A program made the translations under genes and the position numbers. 64,000 nt of DNA from Reichenbachiella faecimaris. GTDB lineage: Bacteria; Bacteroidota; Bacteroidia; Cytophagales; Cyclobacteriaceae. The notes beneath the pieces were generated by a model. The model worked only from the letters and a program-made list of their open reading frames with translations. It was not told the origin of the DNA and did not search any database. Positions within the stretch are counted from its first letter, which is position 1, and each line of letters begins with the position of its first letter. Shown piece by piece: positions 24,597 to 32,522 of the stretch. Location: NCBI RefSeq assembly GCF_900176375.1, contig NZ_FWYF01000004.1, positions 1-64,000 on the forward strand, in the 5' to 3' direction.

Positions 24597-25034
24597 CTAC
24601 CGAATGAATGCGCTTGGATCGGGATCTAAAGCGTCAGCCAGCCAGTTCGGATTGATAAGGTCTAAATCCAGAGGTAAATTATCAAGAGAAAAATACGCTA
24701 TTTCTTCACTTTCAGCATTCTTAAATCCATCAGGAATTTGCTGCAACAATCTCACTTCAAAGAAGGTAACCACATATTGTACGTCTCTTTCAGGATAGTA
24801 GTAAGTGGTAAACTCCGGTACCGAGTAAACGCCAATCAATCGTTGCACCTGACTTTCCACTTCTATTTCTTCACGAACCTCTCTGACTATGGCTTCTTCA
24901 ACTGTTTCACCAAATTCGACATGGCCGGATATGATGCACCATTTTTTCGTATCGGCTCTTCTTTGCATTAAAATGTCTCCCTCCTCATTAAAAATCACGG
25001 CTGAAACGGCTGGAAGTATTTCTTTCTTTTTCAT
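24597..25034 (-). CDS. NUDIX hydrolase
   Basis: 145 aa. The Nudix box is GHVEFGETVEEAIVREVREE, with the conserved Gly, Glu and REVREE helix in place, preceded by KKWCIISG. It hydrolyses a nucleoside diphosphate linked to another moiety (dinucleotides, NDP-sugars or oxidised nucleotides); the substrate cannot be read from sequence. The C-terminal part (EEIAYFSLDNLPLDL) is typical of MutT-like members. It stands alone between cassettes A and B. Confidence 0.9.
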   Translation of the reverse strand: MKKKEILPAVSAVIFNEEGDILMQRRADTKKWCIISGHVEFGETVEEAIVREVREEIEVESQVQRLIGVYSVPEFTTYYYPERDVQYVVTFFEVRLLQQIPDGFKNAESEEIAYFSLDNLPLDLDLINPNWLADALDPDPSAFIR

Positions 25035-25120
25035 GTCTTGTGTATTAATTCATTCACCAAGGTCATAACCATCCTAAGCTAACAAAATAAATATAAAGGA
25101 TTAAGCAATACATTAACGTG

Positions 25121-25340
25121 TTATGCAATTTTCATCCCTTTATTCCCAAGTCCCAAATCAGGAATTCTCTCTGCAGCCTCCTTCCTTCGCTGATCAATCA
25201 CTTTAGCATAGATCTGAGTGGTCTTGACATTCTTATGATTAAGCAATTTAGAAACGGTGTAGATATCTGTGCCCAATGAAAGTTGCAGCGTGGCATAAGT
25301 ATGTCGGAAGCAATGAAAAGTGATAATTTTCGCATTTTTT
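25121..25340 (-). pseudogene. C-terminal remnant of a second tyrosine integrase
   Basis: The minus strand encodes the last 69 or so residues of an integrase nearly identical to the intact one at 29417: [44 protein letters not shown]. It contains the catalytic HxxR, second His and Tyr but lacks the arm-binding, core-binding and first-Arg parts. It runs at its 5' end into unrelated codons that overlap the stop of the four-TM gene. The DNA downstream of the stop is also conserved (TTAACGTGTTATGCAA in both). It shows that the island contains the scar of another integration or recombination. Confidence 0.88.
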
Positions 25341-25347
25341 ATTTTTA

Positions 25348-25806
25348 TCAAGGGCTCCAATCGTTCGTTCTTTTTCGAGCAACGATAACCAGTGGTAAAC
25401 TGATCATGAAAATCAATATCAAAATGGCTTTAATAGCTCTCAAGAAAGTAAGTGGTACTGGAGGTGTGTTGCTTATTGGTACGATAATCAGGACTGTGAT
25501 TATCCACATGAAAATACCGTATAGGATCACGGTGGTGATTGGATAGGTAGATAACCATCTTACATGCCGGTATAACCAAAAGAACAGTATGCTAAATGAA
25601 TAGGCAATTAGATAATGGAAGAACAGTCCCCACAAAATCATGAAACTACCTCCTGAGAATGCCTCATTTCCAAAAGCACCACTGGCGATGTAGCGAAGTA
25701 CACCTGCAGGGCCATTGCCAGTAGTGATGTAGAAATCAATGAAGGCAGCCAGGATGTCCAGGCTACCTATTAAGAGACCTGATAAAAGTATTGTTTTGAT
25801 TTTCAT
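25348..25806 (-). CDS. Four-TM membrane protein, copy B
   Basis: 152 aa, clearly paralogous to 20433-20888: MKIKTILLSGLLIGSLDILA and VLRYIASGAFGNEAF. It has the same four hydrophobic segments. It is the last gene of cassette B (ArsR / SRPBCC / DoxX / four-TM), 54 bp after the DoxX gene. Its tail overlaps the frame of the integrase remnant. Function unknown. Confidence 0.78.
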   Translation of the reverse strand: MKIKTILLSGLLIGSLDILAAFIDFYITTGNGPAGVLRYIASGAFGNEAFSGGSFMILWGLFFHYLIAYSFSILFFWLYRHVRWLSTYPITTVILYGIFMWIITVLIIVPISNTPPVPLTFLRAIKAILILIFMISLPLVIVARKRTNDWSP

Positions 25807-25860
25807 TCAATTCTTATCAATTACTCGAATCGCCAGTCATTACTCTAAGTTTAATCTTAT

Positions 25861-26238
25861 CTAATTAGGGCTAACCTGTATTTTCTGGTTGTAGATATAC
25901 GATGTAGCCAATACGATACCCACTACAACCGGCATTACGATATAGCTGATGTTTTTGTCTACTATAATATGACTATATGTAGCAAAAATCAGGTTGAATG
26001 ATAAGCCAGCGTATGCCCACTCTCGTAATTTTTGAGGCAGTTTTGGTACCATGATTGCTGTTGCACCCACTATTTTGCAAATGATCAAAGCATAAGCGAA
26101 ATAGTCGGGATATCCCAGAGGTTTTGTTCCCGCATTGAAATATTCGTGAGCAAATAGTAGAGTGCCTAATGGCATTACAGCTTCCAATAGGAAGATGATA
26201 GTGGTGGTTATCCAAAAGATGATCTTGTATTTTTTCAT
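25861..26238 (-). CDS. DoxX-like membrane protein, cassette B
   Basis: 125 aa with four hydrophobic segments. The phrases TKPLGYPDYFAYALIICKIV and LPQKLREWAYAGLSFNLIFA match the DoxX-like family and the paralogue at 23055-23438. It lies 11 bp after the SRPBCC gene. Same inferred role as its paralogue; here no reductase gene follows. Confidence 0.83.
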   Translation of the reverse strand: MKKYKIIFWITTTIIFLLEAVMPLGTLLFAHEYFNAGTKPLGYPDYFAYALIICKIVGATAIMVPKLPQKLREWAYAGLSFNLIFATYSHIIVDKNISYIVMPVVVGIVLATSYIYNQKIQVSPN

Positions 26239-26249
26239 GGTTTTATTTT

Positions 26250-26735
26250 TTATCGTTTAGTTAATAATTTGGCCAATGCTTCCAATGTGGCTGAGAACCC
26301 TTCTTTGAAGCCCATTTTTATATGCATTTCCAAATCATCTAATGTTTTGTGCTTGATCTGAACTTGTACGGTGGTAGTTCCATTGGACTCGGTAAAATTC
26401 ACATTCCAATTTGAGCGAGACATACTTTGGTTTAGGTTTCCTTGTTCGTCACAAAAACCATCCAATAATTTAAAATTGGTTTTCGGAGTGATGGATGTAT
26501 AATCAGCCAATGACCAATGTTCTTCTCCGTTTGGTCCTACCATTGCGTATAATCGTCTTCCACCTTCTTTAAACTCCATGGATTTGGTCACTGATTTCCA
26601 TGGAAGAGGTGCCCACCATTGGTCAAGGATCTCAGGTTCCGTCCATGCGGCCCAAACATCTGATTGTGAAGCGTCAAACTCACGAGTTACATGAACTGTG
26701 CTGTTTTCTTTGTCTACTGTAAATTCCATAGTCAT
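26250..26735 (-). CDS. SRPBCC/AHSA1 domain protein, cassette B
   Basis: 161 aa. VHVTREFDASQSDVWAAWTE, LDQWWAPLPWKS and MEFKEGGRRLYAMVGPNGEE form the AHSA1-type helix-grip fold. Start at the ATG at 26735 (a second Met is two codons in). It lies 6 bp from the ArsR gene. Paralogue of 23451-23963, but clearly diverged in the ligand-contact loops. Confidence 0.87.
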   Translation of the reverse strand: MTMEFTVDKENSTVHVTREFDASQSDVWAAWTEPEILDQWWAPLPWKSVTKSMEFKEGGRRLYAMVGPNGEEHWSLADYTSITPKTNFKLLDGFCDEQGNLNQSMSRSNWNVNFTESNGTTTVQVQIKHKTLDDLEMHIKMGFKEGFSATLEALAKLLTKR

Positions 26736-26741
26736 TTAATT

Positions 26742-27059
26742 TTATTTTTTAGATTTTAAATTTTTAAGTACGCTATCGAGTTGACTGAACCGGCCTTCCC
26801 AGATCTTTCGGAACTGCTCGAGCCAGTGGTCTATTTCTTTCATTTTGTCATGGTTTAGGTAATAGTGTATCTCCCGACCATCTTTTTGTTGCCTCAGCAA
26901 TTCACACTCAGTTAAGATCTTAATGTGATTCGAAACAGCCTGTCGGGTTGTGTCAAAATGCTCAGCTATTGCATTTGGCGTCAATGCTTGTGCTGCAATC
27001 AAGACCAGTATTGCTCTTCTTGTTGGGTCTGCTATAGCGTGAAATGGATCTCTTCTCAT
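26742..27059 (-). CDS. ArsR-family repressor, cassette B
   Basis: 105 aa from the ATG at 27059; the open frame reaches 27113 but would cover the operators. The winged helix has [38 protein letters not shown] and [18 protein letters not shown]. It leads cassette B. The recognition helix ([11 protein letters not shown]) differs from that of the cassette A protein (TSRPTISQHVK), matching the different operator sequences. Confidence 0.88.
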   Translation of the reverse strand: MRRDPFHAIADPTRRAILVLIAAQALTPNAIAEHFDTTRQAVSNHIKILTECELLRQQKDGREIHYYLNHDKMKEIDHWLEQFRKIWEGRFSQLDSVLKNLKSKK

Positions 27060-27067
27060 GATTATAT

Positions 27068-27109
27068 GCAAATGATTGATTGCAAATATATATGCAAATG
27101 ATCGTTTGC
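27068..27109 (-). promoter_or_regulatory. Twin operators flanking a -7 box, cassette B
   Basis: GCAAATGATTGATTGC (27068-27083) and GCAAATGATCGTTTGC (27094-27109) are near-palindromes 26 bp apart. The minus-strand TATATTTG (27083-27090) between them matches the -7 consensus. This is the same layout as cassette A, with a different operator sequence. Confidence 0.72.
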
Positions 27110-27375
27110 GCAAAATGATTTCCGGATTTTTTTCACTGGGTATTTGTTCAAGAAGAGCAACTTATTGCCGAGTAGGATGGCATTATAGTCTGTGGTGGTG
27201 CTTACGCCTTTCCCAATCTGATTTTCTATATGGTAGAAAAGTTTGGCGGATGGGAGCTCCCCAAAAATGGCAGAATCGTTTTGCAGTAAACGCAATACAT
27301 AAAAAAATAACCCACTCTTGTCACGGATTACCAGAGTCAATTGTTAAGATTAATATTAGAGTCTGATATTTGCTA

Positions 27376-28230
27376 ATGGAGTTTCTCAATGAGTACCAAA
27401 AGAAGTTATTTCCGTATGCCTACAACATTCTAGGTTCCGTAGATGATGCACTTGATGCAGTGCAAGATGTAATGTCTAAGTTTGAAGCGATCGCGCAGAA
27501 AGGTTTTCAAAACGAGATTGGATATTTGATCAGGAGTGTTGTAAATACTGCCATTAACATTAAGCAGAGGAATCAAAGACTTAGGCACGGTGTTTGGTTG
27601 CCGGAACCAATTTCCACTGATCGCGCTGACAAGAATATCGAGCGTGAGGAAATCATAGGGTACTCTATGATGGTGTTGTTGGAACACCTTAACCCTAAGG
27701 AGAGAGCTGTATTTATCCTTAAAGAAACGTTTGATTACGCACACGAAGAGATCGCAGATGTTCTGTCAATTACAGTTAATAACTCTCGAAAGCTACTAAG
27801 CCGTGCAAAAAGCACTCTCCAAACTCATAATCTCCAACGGTCTCCTACCGAATACTCTTTTAATAATTCTATTGATTTGCAGGAATACATCGACATAATT
27901 AAAGTGGGCGATGTCAAGGCTCTGGAATCCAAGCTTAACAAAGATATAGTCCTAATTGCAGATGGGGGAAAGAATGTATCCGTAGTACGTCAGTTCACGT
28001 CAGGAATTGAAAATGTCATAAAATTGATAACGCACTTATATGACACCTATCACAAAAACTACTCTTACAAGACTGGTATCGTTAACCACCAGTCAGCAAT
28101 TCTCTTCTACCAACGACAACTGCTTGTCAATTGCCAAGTGTTTGAGGTAAATGGTGATCAGATAACTGGAATTTACTCCATTGTAGATCCTGCCAAATTG
28201 AAGAAGTTGGCAGCAACGTTTCCTGGATAG
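27376..28230 (+). CDS. ECF41-type sigma factor with C-terminal SnoaL-like domain
   Basis: 284 aa from the ATG at 27376 (the frame opens with a TTG). Sigma region 2 is at about 5-70 (YQKKLFPYAYNILGSVDDAL) and region 4 at 105-155 (LNPKERAVFILKETFDY, EEIADVLSITVNNSRKLLSR). A C-terminal SnoaL/NTF2-like extension carries ADGGKN and VDPAKL, corresponding to the DGGGK and NPDKL motifs that tune ECF41 activity. ECF41 factors have no anti-sigma factor; the extension controls them. The next gene is the carboxymuconolactone decarboxylase that typically travels with ECF41 and is often its target. Confidence 0.88.
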   Translation: MEFLNEYQKKLFPYAYNILGSVDDALDAVQDVMSKFEAIAQKGFQNEIGYLIRSVVNTAINIKQRNQRLRHGVWLPEPISTDRADKNIEREEIIGYSMMVLLEHLNPKERAVFILKETFDYAHEEIADVLSITVNNSRKLLSRAKSTLQTHNLQRSPTEYSFNNSIDLQEYIDIIKVGDVKALESKLNKDIVLIADGGKNVSVVRQFTSGIENVIKLITHLYDTYHKNYSYKTGIVNHQSAILFYQRQLLVNCQVFEVNGDQITGIYSIVDPAKLKKLAATFPG

Positions 28231-28312
28231 ACAAATATTTGCAAAAAGTGGTCACGTTCAGCTTCAGTTGATTGTTTTCTAATCATAACAATCAAAATAA
28301 AAAACAAATATT

Positions 28313-28774
28313 ATGAATGAGAGAATGACATTTAAAGATTCGCCTAAAGGTCTGCTGGACGGTATGTTGGTTACAGAAATGTTTATCAAAAAGTCCGGTT
28401 TCGACCTGAGACTTGCGGAACTAATTAAATACCGTGTCTCACAGATCAACGGATGCCTATACTGCCTGGTGTTGCACCACAAAGATTCGGTAAGCCTTGG
28501 CGAGACAGAAGTAAGATTACACTCACTGGCCGCCTGGAAGGAGGCCCAATACTTCAACGACAAAGAAAAAGCTGCGTTGCTGTACGCAGAGGTGCTTACC
28601 AATTCGAGCCAGGAAGATGTCTCAGACGAGGTGTTTGAGAATTTGACCCATCATTTTACAAAAAGTGAAATTGCTGTTCTCACAATTGTCGTAACACAAA
28701 TTAATGTCTGGAACAGAATCAATAAAGCATTCAGAAGATCTCCAGAAGTTTCATTGTCACCTTCCCTCGTATAA
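28313..28774 (+). CDS. Carboxymuconolactone decarboxylase / AhpD-like protein
   Basis: 153 aa. The peroxidase-type CxxC-H motif is INGCLYCLVLHHKDS (about 44-58) in the usual position, with LRLAELIKYRVSQ before it and EKAALLYAEVLTN after. These proteins act as thiol-based peroxidases or reductases. It lies 82 bp downstream of the ECF41 gene and is probably its main regulated target. Confidence 0.88.
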   Translation: MNERMTFKDSPKGLLDGMLVTEMFIKKSGFDLRLAELIKYRVSQINGCLYCLVLHHKDSVSLGETEVRLHSLAAWKEAQYFNDKEKAALLYAEVLTNSSQEDVSDEVFENLTHHFTKSEIAVLTIVVTQINVWNRINKAFRRSPEVSLSPSLV

Positions 28775-28791
28775 CCTTAAACTGAACTACA

Positions 28792-29028
28792 ATGAACACA
28801 AAACAAAGTAACAAATCGGAAAAGCACAAAAGAGCGTTTATCATTTGGTTGGCGATCTATCCCCTGATAACTGGCCTATATTATTGTCTGGGAAATCTGA
28901 TTGCTCAGCTACCTCTTCCAGTCAAAACGCTTATTCTAACCAGCATAGCAGTACCAATTATGTTTTATCTGTTGGTACCAGGGTTGAATCAATTGCTCCG
29001 GAGCTGGCTGGGAAAAACATCGAATTAA
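28792..29028 (+). CDS. Small two-TM membrane protein
   Basis: 78 aa with two hydrophobic segments (about 15-36, FIIWLAIYPLITGLYYCLG, and 45-64, LILTSIAVPIMFYLLVPG) and a basic N-terminus (NKSEKHKRAF). Resembles small proteins found beside antibiotic-biosynthesis-monooxygenase-like genes. 17 bp after the AhpD-like gene, so probably in the same transcript. Confidence 0.68.
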   Translation: MNTKQSNKSEKHKRAFIIWLAIYPLITGLYYCLGNLIAQLPLPVKTLILTSIAVPIMFYLLVPGLNQLLRSWLGKTSN

Positions 29029-29050
29029 GTAACACTAAAAAAGTCATCAA

Positions 29051-29362
29051 ATGAAAACTGTTAAAGTAACATATAAAGTAAGTTCCAACTTTGCTGTTCA
29101 GAATATGGATAACATCAAAGCTTTTATTGAGGACATTAAAAAAATGAATGATCCTGCTATCCGATATGTTAGTTATCTCGGAAGTGACAAGCAAACATTT
29201 ACTCACATTGCCAGCTTTGAGAACGATGAGGCACAAAAAAGATTCCTTTCTCTTCCCTCATTCAAATCATTTCAAGTCAAACGTGATGAGAGCGGGTTGG
29301 AAATAGGTCAAGATATTGATGAACTATCTCTTGTCGCAGCGACTTATAAACTCTTCGACTAG
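29051..29362 (+). CDS. Small dimeric alpha-beta barrel-like protein
   Basis: 103 aa. The order of elements (VKVTYKVSS strand, NIKAFIEDIKKM helix, IRYVSYLGSDKQTFTHIASF strands, AQKRFLSLPSFKSFQ helix) fits the ferredoxin-like dimeric barrel of the ABM/DUF4286 kind. Probably binds a small molecule. It ends the ECF41-led gene run, 54 bp before the convergent integrase gene. Confidence 0.62.
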   Translation: MKTVKVTYKVSSNFAVQNMDNIKAFIEDIKKMNDPAIRYVSYLGSDKQTFTHIASFENDEAQKRFLSLPSFKSFQVKRDESGLEIGQDIDELSLVAATYKLFD

Positions 29363-29416
29363 TAAATCGGTAACGATTCCAGGTTAGAATAAAGGATTAA
29401 GCATATCATTAACGTG

Positions 29417-30565
29417 TTATGCAATCCTCATTCCTTTGTCTCCGGGTCCCAGGTCTGGAATCCTTTCTGCAGCCTCCTTCCTTCGCTGATCAATCACTTT
29501 TGCATAGATCTGTGTGGTCTTGACGTTCTTGTGGTTGAGAAGTTTGGAAACGGTGTAGATGTCTGTGCCCAGGGACAACTGCAGTGTTGCGTAAGTGTGA
29601 CGGAAACAATGGAAGGTGATCTTCTTTGTGATGCCGGCACGCATGACCCATTCGGAGAGCTTGAGGTTTGTCCATGCTGAATACTTCAGTCCCTGAAAGA
29701 TCTTGTCTTCCTTGTTCCTGGGATAGCCCAGGATGTCAACGGCCTGTTGCGCGATGTTTAAAGTCTGTGGTCGATCTGTCTTTTCATGGATGAACCGGAT
29801 AAAGTGGCCGTTGATTTCAGAGTATTGTATTTCACCCCACGTCAGATTGGTTAAGTCGCTCCAACGAAGGCCTGTCAAGGCCGAGAAGATAGCTGCTACC
29901 TTCAGGACAGGGAATTCACATTCGGTACTAAACAGAGCTCTGAGTTCTTCTAATGTGAGAAACTCACGCTCTGTTTCTTTTTGCCTGATAGCATCCACCC
30001 GGAGCATGTAGTTCTCTTTGAGATAGCCTTTCTTGAATGCCTCCTCAACAGCCACTGAGAATTTGCTGAAATAGGAGGCTTGGCTATTTTGTGAGAGCTT
30101 CCTGGATTCGCTCTTGATGCTGGTAGTGGTTTGAAGGTAATTTTTGAAGTCTTCACAAAACGCCTTGTCAATATCCGTGGTAGAGCACTGGCCATGGGTA
30201 AATCGCTCCAGGTAATTGTATGTGCTGAGCCAGTTTCCATGGTTGCCATCACTTTTCCATCGCTGGCCAGTGAGCTTTTTGAAGAACGCCAAAAAGTCTA
30301 TTTGCTTGGTGTCCTTGAAGATGAAATCAAACCGGTTGGCCTGGATATCCAATTGCCTGGATGAACGGATGCTATCGGCCTGGATCTTCGTCTCCTTGTT
30401 GTGGTTCTTTTCGAGTACTCCACGTGGCTTTTCGTAAAGGTAGAGTTTTAGGAATTCTCTTCGGGTGGATTTCTTCGTTTCTGGATCCACAAGAGGAGGA
30501 TAGAAGTCCAGGTAAAGACTAATCATGCCTTTGGATATTTTCTTTTGGCGTAGGGTGACTTTCAT
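29417..30565 (-). CDS. Tyrosine recombinase (phage integrase SAM-like type)
   Basis: 382 aa, full length for the Bacteroidota family. N-terminal arm-binding domain (1-60, [20 protein letters not shown]), SAM-like core-binding domain (about 88-195) and catalytic domain (200-382). Catalytic residues: Arg 234 in [12 protein letters not shown] (H319, R322), H345 in LLNHKNV and Tyr 354 in TQIYAKV. It lies about 600 bp from attR and most likely inserted the island at mnmE. It overlaps the HTH gene by 4 bp (ATGA). A 3'-terminal copy is at 25121-25340. Confidence 0.93.
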   Translation of the reverse strand: MKVTLRQKKISKGMISLYLDFYPPLVDPETKKSTRREFLKLYLYEKPRGVLEKNHNKETKIQADSIRSSRQLDIQANRFDFIFKDTKQIDFLAFFKKLTGQRWKSDGNHGNWLSTYNYLERFTHGQCSTTDIDKAFCEDFKNYLQTTTSIKSESRKLSQNSQASYFSKFSVAVEEAFKKGYLKENYMLRVDAIRQKETEREFLTLEELRALFSTECEFPVLKVAAIFSALTGLRWSDLTNLTWGEIQYSEINGHFIRFIHEKTDRPQTLNIAQQAVDILGYPRNKEDKIFQGLKYSAWTNLKLSEWVMRAGITKKITFHCFRHTYATLQLSLGTDIYTVSKLLNHKNVKTTQIYAKVIDQRRKEAAERIPDLGPGDKGMRIA

Positions 30566-30921
30566 GGCTCTGGGTTAAAAAGGTGGTCAATGTGTTTTCT
30601 TGAGATTACCTTTTTTCTCCCAATAGTGGCGAATGCCAGCGCACCTTCTTTTCTCATTCTGTATAGGGTGGTTCTGCTTACGCCAAGTAGCGTTGCTGCC
30701 TCCTCTAAAGAGAGGAAGTCTTTTTCCTGGACAGCAAGAAACGGCTTGGCTACAATGGCTTGCGTCTCCTGGTCGGACTTTCCGATCTTCTCTTCTTTCT
30801 TACGCTTCTTGTAGGCCTTTTTAGCACAATCATCACCACAGTATTTGGTCACAGTTGTTTTAGCTGTGAACTCAATTCCACAATGCTGGCAAATCCTTTG
30901 TACCCTAATGTTTGAACTCAT
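30562..30921 (-). CDS. Zinc-finger plus HTH protein coupled to the integrase
   Basis: 119 aa. N-terminal zinc-binding knuckles CQHCGIEF and [11 protein letters not shown] (two CxxC-like pairs, about 13-36), a Lys-rich linker, and a C-terminal HTH_17/excisionase domain ([38 protein letters not shown]). It is translated just before the integrase and is the natural candidate for the directionality factor or the repressor of its own promoter. The 18-bp direct repeat pair at 30954-30991 lies just upstream. Confidence 0.83.
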   Translation of the reverse strand: MSSNIRVQRICQHCGIEFTAKTTVTKYCGDDCAKKAYKKRKKEEKIGKSDQETQAIVAKPFLAVQEKDFLSLEEAATLLGVSRTTLYRMRKEGALAFATIGRKKVISRKHIDHLFNPEP

Positions 30922-30953
30922 AGTAATCTCTGCTTTTCAAATTGGGTCTTGAA

Positions 30954-30991
30954 GTTTCAATATGATTCATTTTGTTTCAAAATGTTTCATT
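30954..30991 (-). promoter_or_regulatory. Tandem 18-bp repeats upstream of the HTH-integrase operon
   Basis: GTTTCAATATGATTCATT (30954-30971) and GTTTCAAAATGTTTCATT (30974-30991) differ at two positions and repeat every 20 bp (two helical turns). They start 33 bp upstream of the HTH gene's start codon, a good position for an operator bound by that protein. Confidence 0.55.
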
Positions 30992-31003
30992 ATCTCACCA
31001 ATT

Positions 31004-31049
31004 TTGTACCTCATATAAAGATAAACAATTAGGTACAAATAAGGTACAA
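31004..31049 (+). repeat. Right integrase arm-type sites
   Basis: GGTACAA occurs at 31032-31038 and 31043-31049 (11 bp apart), with an inverted copy TTGTACC at 31004-31010. The pair matches the left end (1349 and 1360) in sequence, spacing and orientation. In the excised circle the two pairs would flank the core. Confidence 0.55.
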
Positions 31050-31166
31050 AAAGCAGCAAAATATCGCTAAAAAAGGATAGTGAGAAATAATCTAAAAACA
31101 TGAATAAAGGTGAAATTAGGCTGTTTTTTAGGTTTGTTTATGGGTGCTTATCGGTTGTTTGTGAGG

Positions 31167-32522
31167 TTATTTCCCGATACAAAACTTCGAAAAGATATTC
31201 GCCAGTAGATCATCTGTGGTGATTTCGCCTGTAATCTCTCCTAAGAAGTGCAGGGCATGACGGATATCCTGAGCCAGAAAGTCGTTGGTGATTTGATTAT
31301 CGATACCACGGAGTACATCATGCAGAGCGTTTTGGGTATTGACCAGGCTTTGGTAATGACGGGCGTTGGTGACTACCACATTGCCGGGTTTGAAATTATC
31401 CATTTGGCTCTTGGACCAAATCAAATCTTTGAGTGGCTCTACTCCTGCCTTGGATTTGGCAGATATAGATACGTAATGTTCATTGTTCGTAAGGGGTGAT
31501 TGTTGGCTTAACACTTTATCCAATTTGTTACCAACCAAAATATAAGGCTTACCCTTTTCAATCAGCATTTGTTCTGTAGATTGAATAACCTCAAGGGACT
31601 CAGTAGACAAATCAAACAAATACATAATCAAAGAAGACTCCTGCATCTTTTGTTCGGCACGCTCTACACCTATGGCTTCTATCTGATCCTTGGTTTCACG
31701 CAAGCCAGCTGTATCAATAAAGCGAAATTTTACTCCTCTGATATTCAACTCATCCTCAATGATGTCTCTTGTGGTTCCAGCAATATCAGATACGATAGCT
31801 TTTTCTTCTTCTAGTAGTGCATTGAGCAAAGTGGATTTACCAGCATTTGGCTTACCTACAATAACCACTGGTACGCCATTTTTAATCACATTGCCTAGCT
31901 GAAAACTGTCAATGAGTTGGATCAAGACCACATCAATTTTTTCAATCAAAAGTTTGAGTTCTTGCCTACTCGCAAACTCCACGTCCTCTTCTGAAAAATC
32001 GAGCTCTAGCTCAATCATTGATGCAAAATGAACCAGTTTCTCTCTCAGGTTTTTAATCTCATTTGAAATACCCCCGCGCATCTGATTCAAGGCTGTAGCA
32101 TGTGCAGCTTCGTTTTCTGAGGCAATCAGGTCTGCCACTGCCTCGGCTTGTGCCAAATCAAATCGGTCATTGAGGTATGCTCGTTGTGTGAACTCTCCTG
32201 GTTCTGCCAGTCTAGCCCCTGACCTTACCAGAAGCTGAATGATACGATTGACTATGTATGACGAACCATGGCAGGATATCTCCAAACTATTTTCTTTGGT
32301 AAAAGAATGTGGAGCTATGAACAATGAAATAAGTACCTCGTCTACAATCGAATCTCCGTCTATCAAATGGCCAAAGTGTACAGTGTGAGTTTTTTGCTTG
32401 GTCAAATCCTTTCCAGAAAATAAAGGAGACACCACTGAAACACACGCTTGCCCTGATAAGCGAATAACGGCTATGGCTCCTACTCCTGGTGCTGTGGCCA
32501 ATGCCACTATTGTATCATTCAT
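31167..32522 (-). CDS. mnmE: tRNA modification GTPase MnmE
   Basis: 451 aa from the second Met (32522); a Met two codons earlier is possible. N-terminal tetrahydrofolate-binding domain (TIVALATAPGVGAIAVIRLSG), central helical domain, and Ras-like GTPase with G1 VGKPNAGKST, G3 DTAGLRET (following GTTRDIIED) and G4 NKLD, then the C-terminal FCIGK whose Cys is needed for catalysis. With MnmG it makes the 5-carboxymethylaminomethyl group on U34 of tRNA. The last codons (31171-31181) are the island's attachment core. The stop TAA and last Lys codon are presumably supplied by the island, so the protein is intact. Confidence 0.96.
   Translation of the reverse strand: MNDTIVALATAPGVGAIAVIRLSGQACVSVVSPLFSGKDLTKQKTHTVHFGHLIDGDSIVDEVLISLFIAPHSFTKENSLEISCHGSSYIVNRIIQLLVRSGARLAEPGEFTQRAYLNDRFDLAQAEAVADLIASENEAAHATALNQMRGGISNEIKNLREKLVHFASMIELELDFSEEDVEFASRQELKLLIEKIDVVLIQLIDSFQLGNVIKNGVPVVIVGKPNAGKSTLLNALLEEEKAIVSDIAGTTRDIIEDELNIRGVKFRFIDTAGLRETKDQIEAIGVERAEQKMQESSLIMYLFDLSTESLEVIQSTEQMLIEKGKPYILVGNKLDKVLSQQSPLTNNEHYVSISAKSKAGVEPLKDLIWSKSQMDNFKPGNVVVTNARHYQSLVNTQNALHDVLRGIDNQITNDFLAQDIRHALHFLGEITGEITTDDLLANIFSKFCIGK
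31171..31181. repeat. Right attachment core (attR)
   Basis: TTCCCGATACA, inside the mnmE codons for C-I-G-K. The minus strand reads TTT TGT ATC GGG AAA TAA. It is identical over 11 bp to attL at 1296-1306, and the flanking differences on the left (stop TGA, Lys AAG) show what the pre-insertion end probably was. Confidence 0.8.

Larger units (their letters stand above)
1296..31181. mobile_element. Genomic island inserted at the 3' end of mnmE
   Basis: The element is bounded by direct repeats of TTCCCGATACA at 1296-1306 and 31171-31181. The right repeat lies within the final CIGK codons of mnmE, and the left repeat still encodes FCIGK plus a TGA stop on the minus strand. A tyrosine integrase (29417-30565) and an HTH partner lie next to the right end. 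Paired GGTACAA motifs lie just inside both ends. It carries a VapE-type ATPase module, a six-gene defence-like operon, an rteC-type gene and two related detoxification cassettes. I found no relaxase, coupling protein or type IV secretion gene, so if it moves between cells it needs a helper. An internal integrase fragment at 25.1-25.34 kb shows that it is composite. Confidence 0.82.

Noticed and set aside
1296-31181. Conjugative element or complete prophage
   Set aside because: No relaxase, coupling ATPase, Tra proteins, terminase, portal or tail genes could be recognised.
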